A stretch of 46,913 nucleotides of DNA from Paracoccaceae bacterium (lineage in GTDB: Bacteria; Pseudomonadota; Alphaproteobacteria; Rhodobacterales; Rhodobacteraceae). Position 1 is the first letter of the stretch. Each line of letters starts with the position of its first letter. Below the pieces are notes generated by a model. The model saw only the letters and a list, made by a program, of their open reading frames with translations, ran no database searches and had not been told where the DNA came from. Below, piece by piece: positions 30,438-39,299 of this stretch. A program made the translations under genes and the position numbers. Location of the stretch: positions 25,788 to 72,700 of the forward strand of contig JAPPHA010000048.1 of NCBI GenBank assembly GCA_028874915.1, written 5' to 3'.

Positions 30438-31021
30438 CGGCCGGCCCCTGCCGCGTCCCGGGTAGCCGGAAGTCCGGATCTGTCCGTCCTCTCCTCAGAG
30501 AGGGACCTGGCGTCAGGATAGGGCAGGGGTGGGAGCCTGTCTCCAGATGTTGCCATTCGGTTCGATTGGCGTTCGGACGCGGGGCGCCGACACAACTGTC
30601 GCCGGACTGATCGCAAACCCGGCGCTATCAGGCTCTGGGGCCGACTTTGCGGCGCAGCAGATGCAGGCATCGTCAATGTCGTCAAGTCCTGGACGACATC
30701 GAACGCCGAAACCCACGGCCGTGCGGTTCGCGTTCGGGCCGGTGCCGAACCCTCTCGGACGGTTTCCGTGCGTTGGGCCGATCCTGGCGGCGATCGGATC
30801 GATCTCTGTTTGAGGTTTCCTGAAAGGGCGAGTTTGCGGAATTGCGTTTCTCTTGGTGCGCGTATTCGCACATCGGTCGGACGGGAACGAGTCGCCGCCG
30901 CAAATCGGGTAGTCGATGTGCGCCGTTGGCTCGGATTTCACGGTCGTCGAGGCCGCTCGGTGTCTGTCGCCGTTCCCTTCTTGGCGACCGGCGATGGAGC
31001 CGGGACCGGATGCCCCGAGGG
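30438..31021. other. Gene-free gap of 584 bases
   Basis: Between the convergent SDR and amidinotransferase-like genes. Several short frames exist on both strands, but none has protein-like composition plus a ribosome-binding site. I see no tRNA, clear terminator or repeat. It may be decayed sequence. Confidence 0.5.
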
Positions 31022-31906
31022 TCAGACGTTTTCCCGATAAAGCGCCTGAGACAGGCAGTGGACGCCGCCGCCGCCCAGCGTGAACATCGACATATCGGGA
31101 TCAAAGACCTCAAATCCCATCGCGCGCATGCGAGAGTTCAGATTCTGCGCGCCGCGCATCGACAGCACGCGGTCGTTGCCAAGCGCAACGAGATTCACGC
31201 CGAGATTCCGGGCTTCCGCGTAACCGACTTCCACGAACTCGAACCCGCGACCGCGAAGCAGTGCCACCAGCCAGTCCTCCAACGCATCGACGCAGGCGAC
31301 AAGCAGTTTCGGAGCCAGCGGCACCACCAATCCGTCCATGTGCACGAATTCCCTCGAGATGGGTGCCACTACGGCCTCCCATCCCTGCTCCTGCACCCAG
31401 GCGGCGACCTGCTCCGAACCTTCGCGTTCGGAACGCTCGCCGCAGTAACCGATCAGGACAAATCCCGGCTCGAGAATGTTGAAATCGCCGCCTTCAAAAT
31501 GACCGGCGGTGGCATAATGCCAGATCGGGATGTTGTGGCTCTGGTAGAAGCGGATGGCGGTTACATAGTCGGCACGGCGGCACTTGAGCTGCATATGGCA
31601 GATCAGAGCCCCCCAGGGAGTCATGGCGCTGGAATCACGGGCAAAGAAATTGCGATGCAGGACCTCGTCGGAATCGAGATAGTGACAGTTGACACCATTC
31701 GATTCGTAGATCGAGACCATTTCTGCGTGTTGTGACATGGCCGTCTGCAGGTTGAACTTGACGCCGGTGCGGTTCTGATTGTTGAGCGTCCGCATCGTGA
31801 TCGGCCCGGCATCGACCCAGCGGAAGAACTCAGGCTTTCCCAGAAGAACGTCCTTCAGTGGACCATAGTCGTTATGAAGACCGCAATGGCGCAAGTCTCT
31901 CGTCAT
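31022..31906 (-). CDS. Amidinotransferase/dimethylargininase-family hydrolase
   Basis: 294 residues of the pentein (GME) fold. Family landmarks are FFARDSSAMTPWGALI, the acidic pair in HFEGGDFN, the HMDGLVVPL histidine/aspartate, and the C-terminal nucleophile in GGGGVHCLSQ near residue 285. Members hydrolyse or transfer the guanidine group of arginine derivatives (dimethylarginine, arginine or agmatine hydrolases, amidinotransferases). The exact reaction cannot be read from the sequence. The ATG at 31906 is chosen because AGGAAGG precedes it; an in-frame start 63 bases upstream lacks this. It lies divergent from the orphan ABC ATPase across a 546-base gap. Confidence 0.82.
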   Translation of the reverse strand: MTRDLRHCGLHNDYGPLKDVLLGKPEFFRWVDAGPITMRTLNNQNRTGVKFNLQTAMSQHAEMVSIYESNGVNCHYLDSDEVLHRNFFARDSSAMTPWGALICHMQLKCRRADYVTAIRFYQSHNIPIWHYATAGHFEGGDFNILEPGFVLIGYCGERSEREGSEQVAAWVQEQGWEAVVAPISREFVHMDGLVVPLAPKLLVACVDALEDWLVALLRGRGFEFVEVGYAEARNLGVNLVALGNDRVLSMRGAQNLNSRMRAMGFEVFDPDMSMFTLGGGGVHCLSQALYRENV

Positions 31907-32452
31907 GAGCGTTCCTTCCTGGCTTTCGATAACATCGTGCGTAAACCACAGTGCGAGCGAATTCGGCAAGCGACAAACACGGTTACGTGGATGCCGCCAA
32001 GTTGTCGTTTCGACCCCTGGCCTGACTCGCCCCGGAGTTCAGAGGGTCCGGCGAGCCACCGGGAACGACTGCCGTACCGGTCGACCGTCGCTTCCTCCCG
32101 CACGCACCCGTCTTCGCCGTCATCAGCATCGACCTGTACATGACAGTCGGACGCGGGCCGGATTCGCGTAGTTCGAATTGTGGATGCGGACACACTTGCA
32201 ATCACGGCGCGGCTCACCGTCGCCCGTCCGGGCCAGGATGAAGTCGGTCGCCGCCGGCGCGACGTCGATGCACCCGCGAGGAATCAAGATCGGAGATGAC
32301 AACAGGCAATTTGCCGAAAGCCTGGAGCGCAGGAAAGTCCTGCCTCAGGTTGAAGGGTTGTGCGCCTCCGCTTGCGACCGACGGGAATCGGTGCTACCCG
32401 CAGCGCAAAATCTGACTTTTTAAGTCAAATAAAGAGACATCTGGTTGCATCG
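31907..32452. other. Divergent intergenic region with a palindromic operator
   Basis: 546 bases between the amidinotransferase-like gene and the ABC ATPase gene. Short frames on both strands lack support. The one distinct element is the TGA-N9-TCA palindrome at 32413-32427, close to the ATPase start. The gap is long for this gene-dense region. Confidence 0.55.
32413..32427. promoter_or_regulatory. Perfect palindrome TGA-N9-TCA (iron-responsive-type operator candidate)
   Basis: TGACTTTTTAAGTCA: two exact 6-base arms around TTT, in an AT-rich patch of an otherwise GC-rich gap, 25 bases before the GTG of an ABC ATPase that resembles Fe(III) importers. The form TGA-N9-TCA is that described for the RirA iron-Rhodo-box of alphaproteobacteria. 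The palindrome is seen directly; the regulator identity is inference. Confidence 0.5.
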
Positions 32453-33556
32453 GTGACAGAGTCCGACGTCAGGCTTGAGCTCAGGGACATTGTCCGGACC
32501 TTTGGTAGCACTCGGGCTGTCGACAATGTCAGTCTACAGTTGCGGGCAGGTCAGGTGACTTGCCTTCTGGGCCCGTCTGGATGCGGCAAGTCTACGACAC
32601 TCCGGGTCGCGGCCGGTGTCGACCGGCAGACCAGTGGCGAGGTCCGGTTGGGCGGTACCGCCGTTTCCGATGACCGGGTCCACTTGGCCCCCGAGCGTCG
32701 CAATATCGGGTTGATGTTTCAGGACTTCGCCCTGTTTCCTCATCTCGACGTCGCATCCAATATCGCGTTCGGTCTCCGGGGGCCGCGGCGACGGCGGGCG
32801 GCCCGGGTCGCCGAATTGCTCCAGCGGGTTGATCTTGAAGGACACTCCCGAAAATACCCGGACCAGCTGTCCGGCGGTGAGCAGCAACGCGTGGCCTTAG
32901 CCCGGGCCTTGGCGCCGGCGCCTGATGTCATGCTGATGGATGAGCCCTTCTCCGGACTAGACGATCGGCTACGGGACGAAGTCCGCGACGCGACTCTGGA
33001 TCTGCTCAAGGCGACCGGCGCCGCGGTTCTCATGGTGACCCATGAACCGGAAGAGGCCATGCGGATGGCCGATCAAATTGCTCTCATGCGCGCTGGCAGA
33101 ATCGCCCAGTCGGGTTCGCCCTACAACATTTACAACGCACCGGCGGATCCGGCAGTGGCCGCATTCTTCTCTGACATCAACATGATTTCCGGCAAGTCCA
33201 ACGGTGCGCTAGTCGAAACTCCCTTTGGACCTTTCTTGGCGCCCGGGACAGAACCCGGCCACGATGTCGACATCCTGATCCGGCCGCAGCATTTGCGGCT
33301 TGACTTCGACCGCAACGGACGCGGACCACATCCGACCGTCGAAGAAGGGGTGCCGGCCCGTGGCCAGGTAGAACGGGCTCGTTTCATGGGTGGCCACAGC
33401 CTCGTCGAACTTAGAATGGAATTCCGGGGTTTCATGCTCAAGGCGGTTGTCCCCGGCGTCTTCATGCCGCCAAAAGGGACTCCCCTCTGGCTGTCCTTGC
33501 GGCGAGACCGGTGTTTCGTCTTTGCGCGGCGCGGGGCGAAACCCGTCGACCCATGA
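32453..33556 (+). CDS. ABC transporter ATP-binding protein, FbpC/PotA-like
   Basis: 367 residues. Walker A is GPSGCGKST, the Q-loop is MFQDFALFPH, the signature is LSGGEQQRVALARAL, Walker B is VMLMDEPFSGLD, and the switch histidine is in VTHEPEEAMRMAD. A C-terminal TOBE-like regulatory domain follows (IRPQHLRLDF). The pattern fits the ATPases of Fe(III), polyamine and related importers; FbpC-like is my best guess. The GTG at 32453 begins the natural N-terminus (TESDVRLELRDIVRTFG); an upstream in-frame ATG at 32360 would put the operator inside the gene. No permease or binding protein adjoins it, so its partners must lie elsewhere. Confidence 0.88.
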   Translation: MTESDVRLELRDIVRTFGSTRAVDNVSLQLRAGQVTCLLGPSGCGKSTTLRVAAGVDRQTSGEVRLGGTAVSDDRVHLAPERRNIGLMFQDFALFPHLDVASNIAFGLRGPRRRRAARVAELLQRVDLEGHSRKYPDQLSGGEQQRVALARALAPAPDVMLMDEPFSGLDDRLRDEVRDATLDLLKATGAAVLMVTHEPEEAMRMADQIALMRAGRIAQSGSPYNIYNAPADPAVAAFFSDINMISGKSNGALVETPFGPFLAPGTEPGHDVDILIRPQHLRLDFDRNGRGPHPTVEEGVPARGQVERARFMGGHSLVELRMEFRGFMLKAVVPGVFMPPKGTPLWLSLRRDRCFVFARRGAKPVDP

Positions 33557-33636
33557 AACCGTATGTTGATCGGTCCCGCAAATCCGGCTCTACAGTGTGT
33601 TCGGCCGGACATTTCGCCACTTGCGGGCGTAGGCGG

Positions 33637-34476
33637 TCAGCGTAAGGATATCCCCCGGCGTCCCGCGAGATCGCAGATGAATTGCCAGGCAACCCGCCCG
33701 GACCGGCTCCCCCGGGTTTGTTGCCACTCGATGGCTTCGGCCCGAAGTTCGGAATCGGAGATGTCAATCCTGTACGCGTCGCAGTAGCCGCGGATCATGG
33801 CAAAATACTGGTCCTGATCGCATGGATGAATGCCGAGCCACAGTCCGAACCGGTCCGAAAGCGACACCTTTTCATCCACCGCCTCCGACGGAGAGATGGC
33901 TGTCGACCGCTCATTCTCGATCATGTCTCTCGGCATGAGATGTCGCCGGTTCGACGTGGCATAAAACAGGACATTCTCGGGCCGGCCTTCGATTCCACCA
34001 TCGAGAATCGCCTTCAATGACTTGTAATGGCTGTCCTCATAACTGAAACTGAGATCGTCGCAGAACAGCAGGAACCGTCGGTCCGACCGTCGCAGCAGCG
34101 CCATCAACCGGCTGATCGACGGCAGATCCTCTCTCTGGATCTCGATCAGACAAAGCGGCAGTTCCCGCGAGACCACCGCGTGCACGGCCTTGACCAGTGA
34201 CGACTTGCCCATCCCGCGAGCTCCCCACACGAGGGCGTTGTTTGCAGCCGACCCGGCGGCAAAACGCCGGGTGTTGCCGAGGAGAGTGTCCCGGGGGCGG
34301 TCGATTCCGACAAGCAAGTCCAGGTCGATTCGGTTGACCCGTGTCACAGGATCCAGACGATCTGGATCAATGTGCCAGACAAAGGCGTCGGCGTCGGCAA
34401 AATCAGGTGGCGCAGGATCGGTGGGAGCCAGTCGATCCAAGGCGTCGGCGATGCGGGAAAGTGCGTCGTCTCTCAA
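33637..34476 (-). CDS. DUF815-type AAA+ ATPase
   Basis: 279 residues. Walker A is WGARGMGKSSLVKAV, Walker B is FLLFCDDLSFSYED, and the sensor region is FYATSNRRHLMPRDM. The combination with SLKAILDGGIEGRPENV is characteristic of DUF815 proteins, widespread in alphaproteobacteria near yajC or tat genes. Function not established. The start is a TTG whose TTGA overlaps the tatC stop by four bases, so translation is coupled to tatC. It is the last gene of the minus-strand block and converges on the ABC ATPase gene. Confidence 0.9.
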   Translation of the reverse strand: MRDDALSRIADALDRLAPTDPAPPDFADADAFVWHIDPDRLDPVTRVNRIDLDLLVGIDRPRDTLLGNTRRFAAGSAANNALVWGARGMGKSSLVKAVHAVVSRELPLCLIEIQREDLPSISRLMALLRRSDRRFLLFCDDLSFSYEDSHYKSLKAILDGGIEGRPENVLFYATSNRRHLMPRDMIENERSTAISPSEAVDEKVSLSDRFGLWLGIHPCDQDQYFAMIRGYCDAYRIDISDSELRAEAIEWQQTRGSRSGRVAWQFICDLAGRRGISLR

Positions 34477-35360
34477 GAAACCCTCTCGTCGCCGAAATCA
34501 TCATCATCGTAGAGACCCATCGCCTTTAGGCGGGCGATCCGGCGGCGTTCGACCAGGCTCACGAGCTGGATGGACACTTCGTAGAGTGCGTAAACGGCGA
34601 CGAACAGGATAACCTGAGTGATGACATCAGGGGGCGTAATGACTGCCGCGAGGCAGAGGATTCCGACGACCGCGTATTTGCGCATCCGTTTCATTCCGAC
34701 TGCCGTGACCAGTTCCGCCATGCCCAGGAGTGTCATCAGGACCGGCAACTGAAAGCAGACTCCGAACGCGAAGATGAACATCAGTGTAATGTCGAGAGAT
34801 TCCCTAACCGAACCCAGAAAAACCGTCGACAGTTCCCCGTCGGATCCTTCCGTGACGGTCGTGACCGTGCCGCCGCTACTGTTCGACAGGATTTCAGTGA
34901 TGGTCGGGATGACGTCGGAGAAGCCGATAAAGAAATTCATCGCGAGTGGTGTCACGATATAGTGGGTAAAGGCAGCACCGGCCAGGAACAGTGCCGGCGA
35001 AGCGATGATGAACGGCAGGAATGCACGCTTTTCGTTCCGGTAGAGCCCGGGTGCGACGAAGCGCCAAAGCTGATGTGCGATCACCGGAAAAGACAGGCCT
35101 AGCCCCATGACCACCGAAATCCGGAACAGGACGAAGAATTTCTCCTGGGGCGCCGTAAATATGAGCTGTGGATCCTGTCCCCGTGTGCGCAGGATCTCGG
35201 CGATCGGATCGACCAGAAAGTCGAGCAGGGTTTCCGAAAAGGAAAAGCAGATCAACATCCCGACGACAAAGGCGAGAACAGATCGGATCAGCCGCGTTCG
35301 CAACTCTGCAAGATGTTCGACGAGAGGTGCGGCGGATGCGTTGACTTCCTCTTCGCTCAT
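34473..35360 (-). CDS. tatC: Sec-independent protein translocase TatC
   Basis: 295 residues, six transmembrane helices. Landmarks are HLAELRTRLIRS at the N-terminus, the FTAPQEKFFV loop, the GLYRNEKR loop, and ITPPDVITQ in the late periplasmic loop. TatC recognises the twin-arginine signal of folded precursors. Between helices 3 and 4 there is an insertion of roughly 25 residues rich in Ser, Gly and Thr (about 155-180) compared with compact TatC proteins. It overlaps tatB upstream (ATGA) and the DUF815 gene downstream. Confidence 0.96.
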   Translation of the reverse strand: MSEEEVNASAAPLVEHLAELRTRLIRSVLAFVVGMLICFSFSETLLDFLVDPIAEILRTRGQDPQLIFTAPQEKFFVLFRISVVMGLGLSFPVIAHQLWRFVAPGLYRNEKRAFLPFIIASPALFLAGAAFTHYIVTPLAMNFFIGFSDVIPTITEILSNSSGGTVTTVTEGSDGELSTVFLGSVRESLDITLMFIFAFGVCFQLPVLMTLLGMAELVTAVGMKRMRKYAVVGILCLAAVITPPDVITQVILFVAVYALYEVSIQLVSLVERRRIARLKAMGLYDDDDFGDERVS

Positions 35361-35947
35361 GCCGTGTTCTTCCGGCCGTCCTCCGGGGCCGCCGCCGCAA
35401 TTCCCGTTGCACCTGTCACGTTTCCAACGTCTTCCGCACCTTCGCCGGTGCCATTGGATTTCGAATCCTCGACTTCCTCCGGCCCCCCGTTGGACGCAGT
35501 GGACCTTGCGGATCCCGCTAGTGCGGTCCCGGTTTCATCGCTGGAAATCTCGCCCGTGCTGGACGTTTCCGAGTCGGCGGAAACGGAATCATCCGTCGAC
35601 TTGGACCCCGCCGCGGCTTTTACATTGTCCGCATGCTCCTTGGCGGCATCAACGCTTCGTGTTGTCGGCTTCCGATCCGGAAGGGTTGATGAGTTCATGG
35701 TCTTGCGGATGTCGTCGAAGCCGAAACTGGTTGCCTTCGACGCCTGTTGGAGCGACTGCTTGACCTCATCAACCCCGGCCTCGTCCGCCGCCCTGTTCAT
35801 TGCGCGCTGGAATTCACGAGCCATTCCCCGCGCTTTGCCGACAAACTGCCCCACGGTCCGGAACAGACGGGGCAGTTCCTTAGGGCCGACGACGATCAGG
35901 GCGACGACGCCGACGATGAGCAGTTCTGACCATCCGATGTCGAACAC
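35357..35947 (-). CDS. tatB: Sec-independent protein translocase TatB
   Basis: 196 residues. The N-terminal helix MFDIGWSELLIVGVVALIVV, the GPKELP hinge and an amphipathic helix define TatB. After about residue 65 the chain is hydrophilic and low-complexity (Ser, Thr, Glu, Ala), as usual. It forms the TatBC receptor. It starts at GTG, 25 bases after the tatA stop, and its stop overlaps the tatC start. Confidence 0.95.
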   Translation of the reverse strand: MFDIGWSELLIVGVVALIVVGPKELPRLFRTVGQFVGKARGMAREFQRAMNRAADEAGVDEVKQSLQQASKATSFGFDDIRKTMNSSTLPDRKPTTRSVDAAKEHADNVKAAAGSKSTDDSVSADSETSSTGEISSDETGTALAGSARSTASNGGPEEVEDSKSNGTGEGAEDVGNVTGATGIAAAAPEDGRKNTA

Positions 35948-35972
35948 GGCCGGACAACCCTGTGCCTCTGAA

Positions 35973-36230
35973 TCAGCCCTTGCCGGTCGTCTGGTCGCGC
36001 CTCTTTTCCGGAGTCACGTCGATGGCGTCCCCGGTGGCATCCTCGATGGCGCCATCCATTTCGTCCTTGCCTTCCTTCACGCCTCGCTTGAAGGCGGTGA
36101 TGCCCTTGCCGACCTCACCCATGAGCGAGGAAATCTTGCCGCGCCCGAACAGGATCAGCACCACGACTGTAATCAGCAGCAAGCCGGGAAGCCCCACGTT
36201 CTGAATGAAGCCCGGCACAATCGGAATCAT
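35973..36230 (-). CDS. tatA: Sec-independent protein translocase TatA
   Basis: 85 residues. One transmembrane helix (about 12-28) is followed by the [23 protein letters not shown] amphipathic region, here shortened to [16 protein letters not shown]. That is diagnostic of TatA, which oligomerises into the translocation pore. The ATG at 36230 has AGGAGA upstream; an in-frame start at 36272 would add 14 residues without support. The sequence before the helix ([12 protein letters not shown]) is slightly longer than in typical TatA. Confidence 0.94.
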   Translation of the reverse strand: MIPIVPGFIQNVGLPGLLLITVVVLILFGRGKISSLMGEVGKGITAFKRGVKEGKDEMDGAIEDATGDAIDVTPEKRRDQTTGKG

Positions 36231-36323
36231 TGTCGTCTCCTGTCGTTTGGCGGGACGCCGAACGTCCCGCACCCTCTAGTTCAATGGATATCTATGTGTT
36301 TTCGTCCCCTGTTCAAAGCCCCA

Positions 36324-36348
36324 ATCCTCCGGGAATCCTGGGGAGGAT
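36324..36348. repeat. Inverted repeat between nlpD-like gene and tatA
   Basis: ATCCTCC at 36324-36330 and GGAGGAT at 36342-36348 form a 7-base stem with an 11-base loop in the 184-base gap. No T-run follows in the minus direction, so it is at best a weak terminator or an mRNA-stability hairpin. Confidence 0.3.
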
Positions 36349-36414
36349 GCTGGCGGTACGCAATCGGAAGGCAAAATCGAGGCATCGACACGCGAAAAAC
36401 GGATTGGGCCACGT

Positions 36415-37659
36415 CTAGGTTCCACCGTCGGCCTGAAGGTAGGCTTCCGGGTCGACACTTTCCGTTCCACGCCGGACCTGAAAGTGCAGATAGGCCGGAT
36501 CGCCACTGGCCACTTGTGCAAACGGGTGGCCGCGGGCGACCGTATCACCCTTTTCAAGCGTGACCCCGTCGATCCGGCCATAGACAGTGTAGAGGTTATC
36601 GGCGTGACGGATGAGGACGATGGTCATGTGGGTGTCGGAGGGTGCGACGAGGGCGATCTCGCCGTCATCGGCAGCCCGGACACCGGTCCCTGCCGGTGCA
36701 CGAATGTCTATACCCTGACCCCCGCCTGTATGACCCGCGTAGTGCCGAATGATCTCACCTTCGACCGGCATGAGCAGTTTGCCGCTTGCGCCGGGAGGTG
36801 TCCGATAGCTCCCAAGGTCCGGGCTCGGCGGAATTCTGGCTTCTTCGGGACGGGCCGGCAAAGGTTGGTCGAGACTCGGAGGCGCCGGGGCTCGGCTTTG
36901 CTCACCGGGGGCGGAAGTGGCGGCCGGTGCGGCCGGTGCGGGCGGTGTTGCGTCGGTGATGTTCCCGGACTCGCCGTCGTCTGCACTGGTCATTGGGATC
37001 AACAGGAGTTGGCCCTCGGAGATTGACCGGTCCGATCCAAGTCCGTTGGTCTCCACGATCGTCCCAGGCGAGACCGAATAAACGTTCGCGATTGATGCGA
37101 GCGTGTCGTCCGGTTCGACGATGTGTTGAATGAAGCCGGCATCCGCGGGTCCCTGGTGCCTTTCGGATTGATGCATCTCGGCCCTGTCAATGGCAGCGCG
37201 GGCAATCGCTTGCAGGCTGTCGGCCGAAGAGACAGGCGGTGATTGCCGTGGAAGCGCGAACACTTCGCCCGATCGCGGTCTGTAATTCCTGTCGAGACCA
37301 TTGTGGCTCGCCAGTTGATCCGCGCTCAGACCGGCCCGGGCGGCGACATCGTCCAGGCTTTCTCCAGGACGTGCAGCGATCGATCGTCGCTCGATCGCGC
37401 CGACAATGCTGTTGGCACCACCTTCGACGTTCGCGGCCGATTCAGCAATCTGGCGCCGCTCGTCCAAGCCCACGCCGTTCACACAGCCGGACATGGCCAG
37501 GGACAACACCAGGACAGGGAACAACACGATGCCGCGCCCTGTGGTCGGTTCGGGTCGGCCGGTACAGCCGGTCCTCGTTCCCACGGGTAGCATTTTGCCG
37601 ATTGCCAAGAGCGCGTTCACGTCTTGTGAGCCTGTACTTCGGCGTTCGTGTTTTGTCAT
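36415..37659 (-). CDS. NlpD-like LysM / M23 peptidase-fold envelope protein
   Basis: 414 residues. A hydrophobic stretch ending LAMSGC near residue 58 looks like a lipoprotein signal, with an imperfect lipobox (Met at -3). There are two LysM-like regions (about 92-135 and 175-220), then a Pro/Ala-rich linker and a C-terminal LytM/M23 domain. Zinc ligands appear degenerate: where active M23 enzymes have HxGxD the chain reads GGGQGIDIRAP, and the last motif is YLHFQVRRG. That fits non-catalytic NlpD/EnvC-type activators of cell-wall amidases. The start is uncertain: ATG at 37659, TTG at 37665, or ATG at 37593. It lies between pcm and tatA. Confidence 0.85.
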   Translation of the reverse strand: MTKHERRSTGSQDVNALLAIGKMLPVGTRTGCTGRPEPTTGRGIVLFPVLVLSLAMSGCVNGVGLDERRQIAESAANVEGGANSIVGAIERRSIAARPGESLDDVAARAGLSADQLASHNGLDRNYRPRSGEVFALPRQSPPVSSADSLQAIARAAIDRAEMHQSERHQGPADAGFIQHIVEPDDTLASIANVYSVSPGTIVETNGLGSDRSISEGQLLLIPMTSADDGESGNITDATPPAPAAPAATSAPGEQSRAPAPPSLDQPLPARPEEARIPPSPDLGSYRTPPGASGKLLMPVEGEIIRHYAGHTGGGQGIDIRAPAGTGVRAADDGEIALVAPSDTHMTIVLIRHADNLYTVYGRIDGVTLEKGDTVARGHPFAQVASGDPAYLHFQVRRGTESVDPEAYLQADGGT

Positions 37660-37712
37660 CGTCAACAGCCCACCGGGCGGCGATTTTTTGTCGAATTCAT
37701 GAGTCGAACCGG

Positions 37713-38363
37713 TCAGCCGTTCCTCGCTTCCGAGACACCGCTCAAGAGCGGTACAAACCGGACGTATTCGAGTTCCTGGTAGTCAGGGCCCTGTTCGGTC
37801 ATGACAACCTTGATAAGTCTCTGAATGTCATCGGTCTGACCAACAGGAACCACCATGACACCGCCCGTAACCAGTTGCGCCAACAGGGTTGCCGGAGTGT
37901 CTTCGGCAGCCGCCGTCACAATGATCCGGTCGAAGGGAGCTTGTTCCGCGATGCCGAGCGATCCGTCGCCAACAACGGCCGTTATGTTGCTGAGTCGGAG
38001 TTCGTCGAAAACCAGACAGGCGTCCCGCATCAGGTCTGGATGACGTTCGATCGTATAGACACGCCGCGCCAGCCGCGAGAGAATCGCAGTCTGGTAACCC
38101 GACCCGGTCCCGACTTCCAAGACCTTGTGACGAGGACCGACCTCGAGGGCCTGGGTCATGATTCCGACGATTGTCGGCTGGCTGATCGTTTGGCCGCAGG
38201 CAATCGGCAAGGGGCGATTCTCGTAGGCGCGGCTTCGGAAGTGGCCTTGGACGAAACGATGGCGCGGGGTCGAACGAATGGCTGACAGAACGTCTTCGTT
38301 GTTGATACCATCCCGCCTCAAGGTCTGCATGAATTCCGGTGGTACGGATGACGGTGCTGTCAT
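37713..38363 (-). CDS. pcm: Protein-L-isoaspartate O-methyltransferase
   Basis: 216 residues. The SAM-binding motif [15 protein letters not shown] and the preceding [12 protein letters not shown] stretch are classic. It methylates isoaspartyl residues in damaged proteins as the first repair step. The start ATGA overlaps the surE stop, the standard surE-pcm pair. The end lies 53 bases before the nlpD-like gene on the same strand. Confidence 0.96.
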   Translation of the reverse strand: MTAPSSVPPEFMQTLRRDGINNEDVLSAIRSTPRHRFVQGHFRSRAYENRPLPIACGQTISQPTIVGIMTQALEVGPRHKVLEVGTGSGYQTAILSRLARRVYTIERHPDLMRDACLVFDELRLSNITAVVGDGSLGIAEQAPFDRIIVTAAAEDTPATLLAQLVTGGVMVVPVGQTDDIQRLIKVVMTEQGPDYQELEYVRFVPLLSGVSEARNG

Positions 38364-39157
38364 GTCGGAGACGCGCCAAAGGCGCCGTCGAGTGCCCGCA
38401 TCCCGTCAGTCGACGTCAGATCCGCCCGCATCGGAGTCACCGAAACATACCCTGCGAGATTGGCATGCACGTCGGTCCCCGGCTGTGTCGGGCCGTCCTG
38501 TGGCGGACCTTGGACGTAAAGGAACTGCCGTCTGGAGGGCGACTGATATGGCACCACACGGAATGTGCCGTTCGATCTGAGACCCTGCGACACCAGGCGG
38601 GTTCCCAAGACCTCCGCGGCCGGTCGCGGCGGAAAGTTGACATTGTAGAAGAGGCTGTAATCGTTCGAACTCTTCCAGACATCCAGCTCGAGCAGTTTGC
38701 GGATCAGCGACACCGAATGAGTCCGTGCCGCATCAAATGCATCGCCGCCGCGGTTGCGGACACCGATGGACTGTGAGAGCGCAATGCTCCTGCACCCATG
38801 AAGCGCGGCTTCCATGCTGGCTCCGACAGTGCCCGAATAGACTGCGTTTTCGCCAGAATTGTTGCCTCGGTTGACACCCGACAATACCAACTCGGGCGGA
38901 TGGTCGACCATGACGTGAAACAGTCCGGCGAGTACACAGTCCGCGGGCGTGCCTTCAACCGCAAACTGTCGCGGGCCGCGTTTCTCGATCTGCATCGGAT
39001 GCGTGTAGGAAACGCAATGTCCGACACCCGACTGCTCGATCAGTGGGGCGACAGTCCAGACTTCACCGGTCTCGTCAACCAGTTGGTTGGCGATTTCGTG
39101 AAGGACGGCAAGACCGGGTGCATCGATACCGTCGTCGTTGGTGATCAGGATTCGCAA
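38360..39157 (-). CDS. surE: 5'/3'-nucleotidase SurE
   Basis: 265 residues. The metal site [13 protein letters not shown] is at the N-terminus, the [21 protein letters not shown] motif (here [17 protein letters not shown]) is near residues 96-112, and Asn/Asp ligands are intact. It dephosphorylates nucleoside monophosphates and related substrates. It is upstream partner to pcm in a coupled pair and 142 bases downstream of serS. Length is normal. Confidence 0.97.
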   Translation of the reverse strand: MRILITNDDGIDAPGLAVLHEIANQLVDETGEVWTVAPLIEQSGVGHCVSYTHPMQIEKRGPRQFAVEGTPADCVLAGLFHVMVDHPPELVLSGVNRGNNSGENAVYSGTVGASMEAALHGCRSIALSQSIGVRNRGGDAFDAARTHSVSLIRKLLELDVWKSSNDYSLFYNVNFPPRPAAEVLGTRLVSQGLRSNGTFRVVPYQSPSRRQFLYVQGPPQDGPTQPGTDVHANLAGYVSVTPMRADLTSTDGMRALDGAFGASPT

Positions 39158-39299
39158 TGTTCAGATTTCCCCGGGTGTTCGGTCAGACACAGGAGTGCTT
39201 CCAGATTACCGCGCAGTGTGACGACGTTCACAAGGATTTGCCAATAGCCGCCCCTGCGGGCGAAGCCGAGTTCCGAATTCCGGGCGGCAACGCAATCCG

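Noticed and set aside
32302-32345. Stretch with GCGCAGGAAAGTCCTGCC, reminiscent of an RNase P RNA core motif
   Set aside because: The other conserved RNase P RNA segments are missing around it; the resemblance is limited to a few bases.
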